A DNA stretch of 64,000 nt from Dromaius novaehollandiae (GCF_036370855.1 NC_088098.1:140264721-140328720); one strand, 5' to 3'. Shown: positions 27,101 to 39,787, numbered from the stretch's first letter. The notes: generated by a model not told the origin, from the sequence alone. Program-made: numbers and translations.

Positions 27101-28400
27101 CTGAACAAGCTGAACAGATGGAGGAAGCAGCTACTTTTGTGGTATGTAGCTTCTAGAAAAAAAAGTCATTCACTATAACAAAGGTCAAAAGAAATTTCTG
27201 AAATTGGCATTGTTAGTTTTCAGCACTATTGAGAAATATCTAAAGCAGACTTTTGCTAACATTCACCTATGAATGCAGCTGTCATTCAGCACTTTCCTGC
27301 CTATGAGTTCTTCAGTTTTTTTTGTCATTGTTGTAGAGTTTGTTGGGGAAATGAAGAGAAATTTTAAGTGGAGTACAGACGAAGGCAAAGGTGAAAAAAG
27401 CCTGGTATTTATCTATATAGGTGTATTTTAGTGGACAACTCTACTGATAAATAAGTATACTCAAATAGAATGTAGCATGAATGTAAGGACACATTCAGAT
27501 CAAGAGTCTATAACCCATCTTCCCTCTGGTAATGGCTAATAGTGGATGCTTAGGGAAAGAGGGCAAGTAGGGAGTGATCTTTCCTAGCATTGCCTAACAC
27601 CTTCAGTAGTTTACTGGTTTCCTAAGTCAGTATTTAATATTCCAGTTAAGTATTTCATGTTCCTGTTAAATGTCTCCTCTCCAATTTTGTCTTAGGTATT
27701 TTTGGAACTCATTTATATTTCTGGCCTGCACTGTACTGATGAGTTCCACTACTTACATGCACCAGATGAAAAAGCCATTTTTTTTGCTTTCGAAGTTGTT
27801 GTCATTTTGTGCCCTTTTTCTTGTTTTTTTGAGAAATAGCGAATGACCATTTCCATTCACTTCCTCTGTATCATCCTTGATTTTGTAGATTGCTGTTGTG
27901 TTGCCTTGCATTCGTCTGTTTTCCAAGCTACCTTTTGTGTCCTTTGTATGGAAGGTGTTTTGTTCCTTTGTTACTTTCTTCCCCTAATGGATGGTTTTCA
28001 GATTTAATGATCAGAACTGCATGTATTAAGTGCATGAAGGACAGTGAAGGCGCCTGAGTTAGCAGTCAGCAGCAAAATGACATCTTCTGTTTAATTCTCA
28101 AGTTCTTTTCTAATATTTCCTGGTGTATTAATTTTTTCTCTCTCTCCATCATCACCATTAAGCTGATGTGTTGCAAGGACTATCCAAGAGCTCCTTTCTT
28201 GAGTCATTATTGACTATAAGTTATTAAAGCCCATCGTTCTGTAAAAATAACTTAGAATGGCTGAGTTGAGACATCTAACTTTGGAATACCATATATAGGT
28301 AAAATGAGTCCCATGTTTCTCTAAAGCTAGGGGACCATGTTGATGCTACCTGAGGTTATATGGAATGTTTTGACTGCGTTAGAACTTGTTTAAAGCTCTT
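21101..28400. other. noncoding DNA, no gene seen
   Basis: The first 400 bases are pyrimidine- and GC-richer, with a 114-codon minus-strand frame (21173-21517) that has no known domain. After that the DNA is AT-rich with a short (GT)6 run at 23281-23292 and a perfect 15-base tandem repeat at 25484-25513. A weak MIR-like segment lies at 24272-24330. No gene, RNA or clear transposon is seen until the CR1 fragment at 28.4 kb. Confidence 0.7.
25484..25513. repeat. tandem repeat, 2 exact copies of 15 bp
   Basis: CTCTGAACTTTTAAA is present twice head to tail with no mismatch, the signature of a small slippage duplication. Confidence 0.95.
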
Positions 28401-28404
28401 CTTA

Positions 28405-28882
28405 TCTGGATGGCCAGATGCTTTTGCCCCACTTGGTTAGGTGGATCCCATCTCTCCCTAGCAGTCCTCGGTTCTCAAAGAGGGTTCCCTGGTTGTAAAA
28501 ATTGTAAAAAAAGTTGTAAAAATCTGTGCACTCCTGTTGAAGACCTTCTGCCTCACCAGCAGGTTCAAGGAGAAAATAATCTAGGTGCCCATGTCCTTGG
28601 CACTCTCCTGTAGAGCCCTGTAGTCACATTTGACAAGCTCCAGGCCTCCCCTGGCCGTATGATTGGTGCCCACATGGAAGAACAGTAGGTGATAGGGTCC
28701 AAGGGCTGGACAAGCTTCAATTGCCTCTCCTCAACGGCCCAGGTCTGAGGCCCAGGCAAGCAGATGGGGGCCTCTGTCTCTGACAGCTGAGCGTCTCCCA
28801 CTGCTAACACTTGCTGGCGATTGTGGGAGATCCCTGGTGACTTGCTGGATTGGAGACCTCCTGACGCCCCTTCCATCTGGAA
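28405..28882 (-). mobile_element. CR1 LINE fragment, ORF1 esterase-domain region
   Basis: The minus strand carries a degraded piece of CR1 ORF1. Near the middle it encodes VGDAQLSETEAPICLPGPQ, which corresponds to the VGDSLLRGTEAPICRPD motif of the SGNH-hydrolase (esterase) domain of avian CR1 ORF1 protein. Further on, KLVQPLDPITY corresponds to the conserved LVQPSDYYP motif. In the first motif the nucleophile-type GDS has become GDA, so the catalytic serine position is lost. The frame then shifts and breaks. Neither the CR1 5' end nor the 3' tail is attached, which is unusual because new CR1 insertions keep their 3' end. This piece is not the upstream part of the neighbouring 29.4-30.3 kb fragment, because on the minus strand it lies after it. 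Confidence 0.85.
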
Positions 28883-29397
28883 TTATCTTCTGATCCTATG
28901 AAATGTAAGTGATACAAGCAACAAAATTCTGTATCAGAGATTGAATTGACTACAAAGTGATTAAGCTGTTTTATAGATTTAATGGGACTTTAATTCTCCA
29001 CTAAATCACACTGAATAGTTAGACCCCCTAACACTAACAAACACAACTGAAAGGTTTTCCATTAGCTTCAGTTATCCATTTCCCTCATCTGAGGCTTATA
29101 AAAGTAATATATAACTGTAGGAATCCTATGGATTCTTTTTTTTTGACTTCTCCTTTGCAAGATGGTAAGATTTTGGAGAAAAGAGGGAAAAAATGTGCAT
29201 AGATATTAGACGTTTGCTATAGCACTGTACTCTAAACTTAAAGCTTAATGCTATTATTTTCTTTGGGCCCATTTTAAACACATGCATGCACATATATTTG
29301 TATCTGTCTATACATATTCAAGGCAAGAAAAATGTATGGTTTAAAAAGTGCCATTAGTTAGTTATTTTACAAGAAATACATGGTTTATATAGATAGT
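28883..29397. other. spacer between two CR1 fragments
   Basis: About 500 bases of AT-rich DNA with no recognisable CR1 or other repeat sequence. It separates an ORF1 piece from an ORF2 piece of the same LINE family in the same orientation. It could be old host DNA, or a part of an insertion too decayed to recognise. Confidence 0.6.
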
Positions 29398-30304
29398 ATT
29401 TGTCGTGTCACTGGGTACTGCTGAGAAGAGTCTGACCCCATCCTCTTGACAACCCTGATCACGTATTTATATACATTGATAAGATTGCCCCTGAGCCTTC
29501 TCTTCTCCAGGCTGAACATTTCCAGTACTCTCAGCCTCCCCTATGAGAGATGCTCCAGTCCCTCAATCAAAAAGGCCCCTTTGTGGCCCTTTGCTGAACT
29601 TGCTCCAGTGAGTCCATTTCTCTCTTGTACTGGGGAGCTGAGAATGGGTTGCAACACTCCAGATGTGGCCTCACGAGGCCTGAGCGGAGGGAGGGGATCA
29701 ACTCCCTTGACCTCTGGCACTGCTCTTTCTAATGCAGCCCAGAATACCATCGGCTGCCTTTGCCATGAAGGCTCATTGATGGCCCATGTTCATCTTGGTA
29801 TCCACTGGGACCTCCAGTGCCTTCTCTGCAAAACTGCTGGTTGGTGCTCAGCCTGTACTGGTACTCCTGAACTCAGGTGGTTTTTCTCTGCCCATTTCTC
29901 CAGCCTGTCAATGTCCCTCTGAATGGCAGCACAACCATCTGGTGCATCAGCCACTCCTCCCAGCTTTGTATTTTTTGCAGACCTCTTTCACTCACTACGA
30001 GCTTTCAAACATAATTGAGAGTAGCATCACAATGACCTTGGCCAGCTCTCTCAGCACTCATGAGTGCATCCCATTAGGGACCATGGACTTGTTTGTGTCC
30101 AGTGTGTTTAAGTGTTTCCTAACCTCATCCTCCACCAAAGCTAGGTCTTCCTTGCTCCAGACTTCCCCTCTGGTCTCAGAGGCCTGGGATTCCTGAGAAC
30201 TAGTCTTACCAGTAAAGGCTGAGGTTGAGAAGATATTGGGTACCTCAGCCTTTTGTGTGTCCTTTGTCACCAGGGCCTCTGCCCCATTTAGTAGCAGGCC
30301 CATG
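29398..30304 (-). mobile_element. CR1 LINE fragment, ORF2 reverse transcriptase, internally deleted
   Basis: Read on the minus strand, 30304 to about 30000 encodes the CR1 ORF2 segment just before the reverse transcriptase core, with recognisable stretches such as GAEALVTKDTQKAEV, SSQESQASETRGEVWSKED and LDTNKSMVPNGMHS. The sequence then jumps, near 29985-30000, straight to the catalytic-loop region and continues through the C-terminal part of ORF2 to 29398. At the junction the expected FADDTKLGG has become SAKNTKLGG, so both catalytic aspartates are gone. About 0.6-0.7 kb of the RT core is missing relative to the family layout. The last roughly 300 bases of CR1, with its terminal 8-bp repeats, are also absent. 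It is a dead relic; CR1 normally retroposes by target-primed reverse transcription. Confidence 0.93.
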
Positions 30305-32015
30305 AAGAGTTATAATATATTCTCATAGTACAAGTGCAGAAAAGTCCATTTTATCTGTATTGTACTTGATCGTATTTCTTTTCTGGGCCCTTTTCACATG
30401 TAAGGAACCAGTCAAGAGCTTTTCCTGGATTGAGAGAGGAATGGAGGAAAGGCTGTAAGGAGTTTCCTACTGCATAGGAAATGCCAGAAAGAATTGTCCT
30501 TTGTGGAACGCAGTATTACTAAGAGCTGCAAGGGCTTCAAAAGGTGAGCTGTTAAGCTTTACCTGTACTGGTTTTGATTTTTTGTTGTTGTTGTAAGGCA
30601 TATCCTAAATGAGAGTTTGAGACACCAGCATCTCAAAGTTACTGAAAATGTTTCCTCATAGAGTAAATAGCACTCCAGCTCACGAAGACATTAGGCTGGC
30701 TGGTGACGACTACTAATAGTCCTCAGTCGTCAAATGGTCATGACTCACTGCTGGAAAAATCCTTGGAGATGAGCATCCCCAAGTTCATTTCCAAATTGAT
30801 TTTGGACATCACCCCATCAAGGATACACTACTTTTTATTCTATTTAGTTTTTTTTTTTTTTCTTATAACCGTGCAAGGCTTGATTAGCCCAGACAAAACT
30901 CTACTAATTTTAGCAGAGCTATGCCATTTCAAATGTATCCAGAATCTGGCTGAAGATTTCATGTTTGGAATATTTTTTGCTGGGGCACTGTAATAGAAAG
31001 ACTTAGAAAATACAGTTAACTTTATAATTTCAGATAAATTAACAGTTACTTTCAAATATGACTTTCACTAGAGGTCCAATGGAAAATGATTAAAATCACA
31101 GAACATTTGGGGAAAATTCTTTGCTGAGGACCTACAACTCCCTTAGAAACTACGGGAGATTGTGCATATCTGGTATCTCTTAACTCTTATTCATAAGTCA
31201 GGAGCATCTTGAATACTGTTTTTGTGTGTTAGTAATTTGCATGGATTTGGAAGATAACAGCAAGTCAGCAAAACGGAAAGCAATGTCTAAGCTGCTTCTG
31301 ATTTTCATCTTGCAGTGCTTAACAATATCTTTTATAACATGGGGAGAGGAGAGGAATGTTTAAACCACATTGCTAAGAAATTATCTTATTTCCGTGGACA
31401 GATTCCTTCTCATGGCCCCAAGGTAAAAAGTGCTGACACGTGTTCCTTATTCCACATGGAATTCAGCAGTTCAAGCACTAACCTTATTGAATCCACATAG
31501 ATTCAATGCATACAAGGATATTTGATATGAATTTTTCAAAACTAAGATTGCACCAGAAACAAGGCAGTGAATGTCTAGCTTAGTGAGAGATGTTTTTAGC
31601 TAGTCAGAGCTTTGAGTTTGCCCTACAGTCATAGTGCATTCCTTGATACTTCTCTGTATATGCAATAAGGATCCCTTTTACATCTTGTTACAAATGTGCC
31701 CCTTTCCAGTGGATTTGTACCTATTAATTTGAATTCCAAGATTTTATTGGAAATTTTTCCTTATAGTAGAAGCTTGGACAGAATTATGTCAGACAACTTC
31801 CAGAGCGAAGATGGTAATTTTCGTACTGCAAGACTATTCTTGTCTGGAGAACTCACCCAATTATCTGATGCACTATAAAAGCTGATGTCATTATTGCTTT
31901 CACACTAATTTTCTACTGCTGTGTTGAGAAAGAATCTGTGGAGTAATCAGTGAAAGAAGTTAGCTCTCTGCTGAAGTCCCCCTGCAAACTTTGCTGGTAA
32001 CCGTAGGATATTTTG
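30305..32015. other. noncoding DNA, no confirmed gene
   Basis: AT-rich, with a T14 run at 30848-30861. At 31316-31422 an open 107-base segment is bounded by a strong acceptor-like site (TTTTCATCTTGCAG) and an AAG-GTAAAA donor-like site (see findings). Otherwise nothing is recognisable. Confidence 0.6.
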
Positions 32016-32019
32016 AGGG

Positions 32020-32165
32020 GCAATATGAGGAGGAAGAGCCAGTGAAGGCCTCAAGAAAGAGGACAAAAAAAGAGTGAATGACAAGAAATATAGGGATCCC
32101 ATAGAAGAGAAGGAAGAAGTGCCAGAAGAAAGAGACAAGAACCAGAAGAAATTAAAAGAGGTTTT
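32020..32165 (+). other. purine-rich tract with an open charged frame
   Basis: On the plus strand this stretch is dominated by A and G. The frame starting after a stop at 32026-32028 stays open for 50 codons to a TAG at 32179-32181. It encodes a Lys/Glu/Arg-rich peptide, including KKEDKKRVNDKKYRDPIEEK. It has no ATG and no clear splice acceptor. Purine tracts produce such charged frames by composition alone, so this is not called a gene. Confidence 0.5.
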
Positions 32166-33690
32166 CAGGTCAGTGTATTAGAGATACAAGCAAAGAAGGG
32201 GGCTATTTGAATGCAGATTTGCTAGTCATCCCTCCAAGAATGCTCCAAGCAAAAGTTTGGAAACACTGTGTTAGAGATACAAAATGTTTTAATGAGATGG
32301 CTGCTTTCCCTCTACATTTACGTTTTTGATTGTGTAAGCAAGATTTCCTATTTGACTGTCTGTTGCCTAATGAAACTACTGTGTTACATACTTCAGTTGA
32401 TGCTTAACATTTCTGAAGTTTTTTTCTGCTCTCTTATTTTTTGATAATGCATGTATTATTTATATTCCAATACAGTCTAGAAAGTTGTACCCCATTTTAC
32501 TTGGTGGCAAGCATAAGCATAATTCATGTCCAAAAAATGCATAACATTTATCTAGACAATGTCAAGAAATTATAGGATGTAGAAAATAGTAATATTTTAT
32601 TTAGGAAAGACCAAGTCATTAGAGAATTAAGGATAAGATTCATTCAACCTATTTACAGACATGTCTTAAATGTCTAATCTATCTTCCCTTTGTGAGTGAT
32701 GGAGAGATACAATTTATCTGAGCTACTTTAGACCACTATTGTAAGGTGCAATGAACAGTACCCTCAAGGTGCCCATTTCTGTGTGTTATCTGTAACTGAT
32801 ATTGAGACAAGTAGCTCAGATGTGACAATTAGAAAATAATTGTCAGAAGATTAATTCATCCCTATTAGAGCTTTTTAGAGGACATCTATATGAACCATTT
32901 TCACCATGGACAGGACATGTCTCAGAAAAACAAACAAAGAAGTGTGGATAACACTCAATCTCAGAATAATCAGTCCTTCATTAGAAAGGACATTTACATG
33001 GATCGTGAGAAAACAAGACCCAAGCCTTTGGTCTTCCTGTTTCAGATGCTAAGAATCAGTGTACTAGGTAGGCACTTCAAGAAGGGCTTTCTTTTTCACC
33101 TTGGAGCTGCTCCATTTCATAAAAATAACTTATATGTATATATAAATAATGACTACCACCACTTGGGCCATGTATGTATTATGCACTGAGGTATTGGCTA
33201 TTCTGGAATCTCTCACTCTTTTATTTTCTGTGTCAAATGTTATTTTTGCATAACAGGAGAAATTTTGAAAACTCAGGAAAAAGATGCTCTTTGGGTAAGT
33301 CTAGTCGCAAGTGCAATCAAAACACTGAAACAGAAGAGATTCATTATGTACCATAACCTGCTTATTGCAAGGAGTGGACAGGGCTGTATCTTCTCAAATA
33401 CTGAATTGCATAAAGGATCAACGAGATGGTGGCTGCCGTGTTATTAGTTGAGGTAGGTAACTCAGTGTGTCTGGAGAATGATTCCTCCTGATCTAAAGAG
33501 CTCTGGTTGTCACCAGACATGGTTTATCAATACAATTACTGGCTAGCATAGAAACAAATTTACCTCATAGGACAGAAACAAATGTACCTTCCTTTGTAAT
33601 CTTGACACTTTTCACTAGCAACAGAGGCAGCCTTTTAAATGTTGTGATACCTTCACCTACTGTTTTATTTTTATGGTAGCCATTCCTTCA

Positions 33691-33719
33691 TGTATATATA
33701 TATACATATATATATATAC
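33691..33719. repeat. (TA)n-type dinucleotide run
   Basis: TGTATATATATATACATATA-type alternating sequence of 29 bases, interrupted by CA, flanked by unique DNA. It is a microsatellite prone to length change. Confidence 0.9.
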
Positions 33720-33866
33720 CTTCCACATATAAACTGCTGTTGTCTTATTTAACAGTCTTTTTTTCTCTCCATCTATCTTCAGAAGTACTACTTTTAAAAG
33801 TGCAGCTGGATTTCTCACATGAGAAATTTACCCCAATTAGAAGACTGCTATAAAAGCTATTTGAAT

Positions 33867-33888
33867 GTTTGTTACTACAGTAACAAAC
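33867..33888. repeat. perfect inverted repeat, 9-bp arms
   Basis: GTTTGTTAC, a four-base loop TACA, then GTAACAAAC. No T run follows and no gene precedes it, so a terminator role is not suggested. Confidence 0.85.
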
Positions 33889-36800
33889 TGACTGAGCTAG
33901 TAGGAGCTTTTTGCAGCTTGTGCCATTTTGTTTCTTGACAACTTACTGTCATACTCCTTTTTCAGGAAAAGGGGTATGTGGTACCTCTCCTAGAATCCTA
34001 ACAATGTTTTCCATTTTCAAATACTTCTTTCAAGTTAGGTTTTGCTTGTGCGCCCTTTCTAGTCAAAAGCGTCTGTGTGTGATGAGCACAAATAACACAG
34101 AGTTCCTGGTCCAGGAAGTACATTTACGTTTTAGGTATTAGTAGGATTAACTTATTAAATTCACTGATTTACTGTGATTATTCAGTGTGGCACTGCAAAA
34201 GGTCTCTGACCATACTTTACATGCAAGACTTGGAAGACATTTCCCTCCAGAAACAGCAACTGATTTCACAAGGAACTTGTAGAAATATTTTCAACAATGG
34301 ATATTTAATTCAAAACTCTTGCACAAGAAGGAAGGAGGGAAAGGCAGGCAGGATAGATATTTCAACAAGTCAAGAAATGTTCCCATAGGACAGTCAATTT
34401 TTGCATTATTTATGTCTCATTTCAGCAGTGAATGCTTAACAGTGTGGATCAGGCAATGAATTCTCTGGTACACACTCCGTTCTCTGGCAGCTATATCATA
34501 GCTAAATTTTTCTATGCAGTTTTTCCTGAGATGCACTGCTGATTTCTACCAGTATCCATTCAACAAGAAATTAACAACAGCTTCAGCCTTGCCCAGCTAC
34601 TTCGATGCTGTGAACTAGTTGCAGGGCTGAAAATGTTGTAGCTGCTCTCCAAAAACACAGGGAGGACTGTTAGAAATACAGGCTTTTCTGCAGGGATGAA
34701 GGTGACATCACATGTCTGGGACCTTGACAAGGTTAGGGCAAGGTTTAACTCAAGATCATACTTTGACAGTTCAGTAATCCTGTTTTAAACTAATAATATG
34801 GCTTGCGACATACCTGTTCTGAACCCCGCTCTTACAGTCAAGTGCTCTGAGTAACAAAATTTTCTCCTGTAGGAGGTATTACCTTGTTTTTCTGCCTTTG
34901 CATTCACTAGGGAGACATCATACAACCAGGAGAAACACTGCTGCTGCAAGATCCCTCTGACGTTCTGATACCAGTGGAGGAGATAATAATCCCAAATTAT
35001 TCTGAACTTTTAGAATCTAATAATCTAGTGAAAATGTGAATTTGATTCCAGTAGGACTATGTGTCTGATACTTTCAGAAAACCCCCAAAAGGATGAAACA
35101 TCAAGTGAGTAATAAGACAGATATATCAGTTCTGTGCTTATGGACTGATAATATCGCTGCATCTGAGCCATGTCCATATGTTAACCTTTAAAGCCTAACA
35201 TCCTTTTATGGATGTTATCCAGGAGGATAAGAAATACCATTTATACATATAGGAGAAATGGACAAGTATGTCATCCTCCGTCTGAAAGGATGTTTTTTCT
35301 TATTCAGACCATAATAAACAAATGAATCTTGAAGAGTCTGGAAATAAATCTGAACTACAAGATATGTCAGGACTAAACTGGAAGAGTCTGTGAAATGGAG
35401 ATTTAAAGGAGCAAGTGAAGTGCAGAAGAAGAGCATAAAGCAGCTGCAGACAAAATGTTGATAGCCTCGAGGAAAGGAGAAAAAGGAGATAAAATCAGGT
35501 CCAGCCATGCCAGTTTTTCACCTTGCTTCCCATCAGCCTGCAGGTCCAGAGCTGGGAAATGGAGAACAAAGAATACTTGATCTACAGTCAGCCATTTAGA
35601 TCTCAGGGTGGTTGTGATGGGGAAAACTACGTTAACTGAAGCAGCTGCAGTACCTTCAGAGGTATTTTAAGCCAGGGCAAAGATACAGTGTCATTGTACT
35701 TTTGTTCCAAGTTTCCTTGCTTTTTTAAAAAAGGATTTTTAATTTAAAATTTAAAGAATTTAAAAAAGGATGGCTGTTCTAAATTACTTTTATCCTCCGC
35801 TCTTTGCTTCATACTCTCTCTTCAGAATTTGCCCCTTCCTATTTTTTCCTTCCCTAAATTCACCTGAAAGTAAAACTGTAGAATAAACATAGCATTTTCC
35901 ATCCTTGGACTGACCATTTTCCTTGTGTGTCACTTGCCTTCCCCTCAGCTTGTCTCAATTCAGTTAGTTATTATTTGGAGCAGGGCACTGTCTTTATGTA
36001 TGTGCAGGGTGCAGCATGAAGTGAACCCAGTGCTGTTTGGTCTCGAGGCACTGTGGTAATGAATAAATATTAATAGACCAAATTTAATGAGACTCAGATT
36101 CTTCTGAGCAACAGTTTACTAACTAATGCTATCTGTATTTATGCTTCTCAGTGAGAATTAAGAAGTTCTGTTTTGGTCTGCTGGTATTCAGAAAGAACCT
36201 AACCCACCATAAAAGGCTGGACAGATCTTTGGACAGAAACAGCAGCAGGAATATAAAAATCACCATTATTGTAGACAGGAGTGTGAACTATACACAGGCA
36301 AATTCAAGGCCAGAGAGCTCAGAGCATAAAAAGTGCTAAAGCATTTCCTTGCCGTAGAAATGACCCAAGAATGACTGGAAGAGGTAGTAAAATGGGGCGA
36401 AAAATAGCAAGAAAAATTACTGTCTTCTCACATTTTTGCAAGCCTTTGTCCTGTAAAACTGTAGTCAACCTATGAGTGCCCTGCTCCATCCCTCAGGCCA
36501 ACAGGAGTTTGGCAGAGGTGGCAGAGTAGCTACTACAGCACTAATTACTAGTCTCTGAGGAAGAGTACAAGAGTGATTGATAGCACTGCAAATAACAATA
36601 CTTGGTAAATAGTGGCATGCAGAACTGATGGCAGGCAAGCTAGGCTTATTTATGGGAAGTGGCAGTTCTTAAGGGTTATGCTGGTGCATAGTGAAAGAAA
36701 CCCAACTGTTTCATTACAGTATAATATTTTAGGAAGAATTAAAGAAACATATATTCATAGACACATACACCCAGATAAAGGCAAAATTCTGCACCAACTT

Positions 36801-39787
36801 TTATTTTTTGAATCCAGTACTCAAGACTGGAAGCCACGGTGGTCCAGGTTTTGGTCCAGCTTTATAATGCAAAAGCACCTTGGAAGAAAAGGTTAAGAGG
36901 AAGCATTAATGCTTCAATACCAATCAAGAAGGCAAAAATAGTTCTGGAGTTGCACTGAATAATTTAATTATTTTAGAGGTTAATGAACAGAAAGGTGATC
37001 TTTTGCTACAAAATTCTTGTTGATTCAATTGATAGCTAGGTTTCAGCCATACCTGCTTTCTGATAGAGATTCATCCATGAGACAGCGGGTCAGGATGCTG
37101 ATTGCAGCATTCAGCTTATTTCTGGTACACTGGCTAAAGGCTTGCATTACTCTCACAGAGCTGCAAATGGTTTGTGTACTTAATTTATGCTTGCATGCAC
37201 ATAACACTCACAATTTATGGTCTGTAGGTGTTAAAAGCAGACTTGTCATGTGTAATATGTTTTCTTCTTGATTGTCATTGTCTTAGTTCTGTATTAGTAC
37301 TGCACTTGCATTCTCCTCATACTTAACTGTGGCCAAGAGCCTGCTCAGCTAAAGTAACTCTTAAGTTCGGATACTCTTCTTTTTCATAGTGTGACTTCTA
37401 ATTTAAGACTTTAAATTCAATAATCTCAACCTTTTTGCTAAAATTACCTCTTGTAAAATTTCTTCATATGTGCTTCCCCAGAAGTTGAATACAGTAGGAA
37501 AAATATAAACAGCAAGAAAAAGAAAAAAGAAAGCAATATAGCAAAAGGAAGTTTTTAAATTATGTAGCATGTGCTATAGAAAAAAAATCCTCTCTCGATG
37601 TTAAATAGTTGGCATAAATGAAACAAAGGTGTCAAAAATGCATTTTTTTGCCATTTTTCTGATTATTCTGCAAACTGGTTTTAGTTCAGTTTGGAAAAAA
37701 GAAAAAAAAAGACTACTTTTCCTTTTCCCCCATGTTTAATGACAATGAGCTATCTCCTTACAATTTTTTTTTTTAAAAGGACCTTTGGAAGTAAGGAGTA
37801 AAGGTGTGATTCCACTCACTTCTGTGAAAATGAGATTAAGGTCAAAATTTCCTGTTTAGAAAATTTCAGCCTAAATTTTCTGGGAAGGCTTTTTAATCAG
37901 TGTGAGACAAAAGATGGAGGGAGACAGTTTTTGATCTCTGCTTTCAGGTTTGTACAGCTATACTTATGTGTGTGTTCATATTAAAAAGATCTGAAATTGA
38001 TTATTTTGTGTGACATCATGCCTTTTGATTTAAGTTTTACTGAAAAATAAAAATACAAGAGTTCATCAGAAGATGAAGGATAAACTACTATCTTGATAGA
38101 AACATTATCTAAATCAAGACAGCTGGACATTGTAATCAGTGCAGATAGCATCTAGGCCAGGAAAATAAAATCCACATATAGAATGTTGCTGAATATTGCT
38201 GAAACACATACTTCTTCAGATTTGGATTATAGCAAAGTAAATATTATTTAAGTACTTTAAAATCTGTCTCCTACCTCATAAGTGTTGAACTTGATAGAGA
38301 GATTAGTGGAGCAAATAAACCCTATGGTTCCTGATTTACTTTGATCATTAGATGTCTTTTATTTCTTTTTAATCCAAGGAACAGTGGTAATAACACATGT
38401 TTTATGGTTACTCATTTGAACTCTGTTCTTGGGTCTTTGCAGTTAAAATGCTGAATTCAAGCTTATCAGCCAGGAGGTTCTGCTTGCTTGTCATACTTGC
38501 CATGGAAACTGCAGCTAATGTTGACAAACTGAGAGTATTTTGAAAGGCATGAATTAAAATTTCACTACTGCAGGTTATGGCTTGAAACTAAAACTAGTTT
38601 GTGCACTTGCTAAATCATATGATACTATGGTGACTGGCTCCTTAGGTACAAATAATTGGCCCAGCTTCATTTTCTCCTAAAAGGATACACATCAAATGTG
38701 GCTCAGGTGCAGCCCCACCAAATTCACATCCAGATTAGAGCAGCAGTTAAGACCTGTTGGAACTTGTAGAAATGCACACTTGAAGTGGTAGCTGGGTTTT
38801 GACAGATATTTAAAGGAATTTCAAAGTAATTTCAGGATTGGCAGCAAGTGAATTACCTGCCTAAGTAGGTTCTTGGAATTCTTGGGAGTGGCCAACTACC
38901 TGATGGCAGCAAATCCATGTTTCAGGGCCTTCTTAGCCATATTTCTTTGATACTGTGGATCGTGGGTATTTTAAATGCCTCAGATATTTTTATAATACCG
39001 AAGTTAAGCAGAGACAATGGATATCTTAAATCCCTTATTCTCAAGAAAGGAATACCTGTACCTGTTGTGAATGACAATTCACATTCACAGAGTTCCTCTT
39101 GTTTGTAAAAGAAAAGGTATCAAATGTGCCACGTCAACCCTTGTTGTCCTGCCACATAGAGAAGTGGAAATTTTTATTTAACATTGAAGAGAACAATCTG
39201 TGCTGTGCCCTGGGTAGCTTACACTGCAAGACCGAATTTTTTTCTTAAATTCACCTGTGGGCATACTTTGTATGCTAATACAAATCAGGCACAACTGATC
39301 AGCATAGTCTGATGTTTCCATTAAGGATTGTACTGATTTTGGTACCCAAACTAGTTCATTTATAGCAGATTCATCTATCTTCTCATGATACTACATTGTG
39401 CCACACAGACAGACTGCCTCTTTTCAGGAAAAGGCAACCACATAGTTACTTGTGGGCTTCTCATACCACTATTTCTAACAAATCATCAGACTCTGATGAT
39501 TCAGGTGAGACATTAATTTGCATATCATAAATGAGCATTGATTGTCTTTAATTTGTGCTAGCATGCAAAGCATGTGAATTATGTACATATAAATGTATAA
39601 TTTATAACATTTACATTCATAGCTAATTTTATGGTGTATATATACATTTACATTTTTGCATTGTACACTTCTAAACTAATAAAGAAGTATATGGTATTAA
39701 TCAGTTGGTTAACAGAATAGCCATTCCATTCTTGGATATTTGCTGTATGGAATAAATACATACAGAATACAATGGAATATCAATAGG

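Noticed and set aside
29446..29922. Plus-strand open frame of 158 codons, the longest in the window
   Set aside because: It is the antisense of the CR1 ORF2 fragment; the minus-strand DNA matches the LINE family throughout.
37820..37865. Segment resembling the ancient CACTGACTTCAGTGG repeat motif
   Set aside because: Only one short block matches, insufficient to separate from chance.
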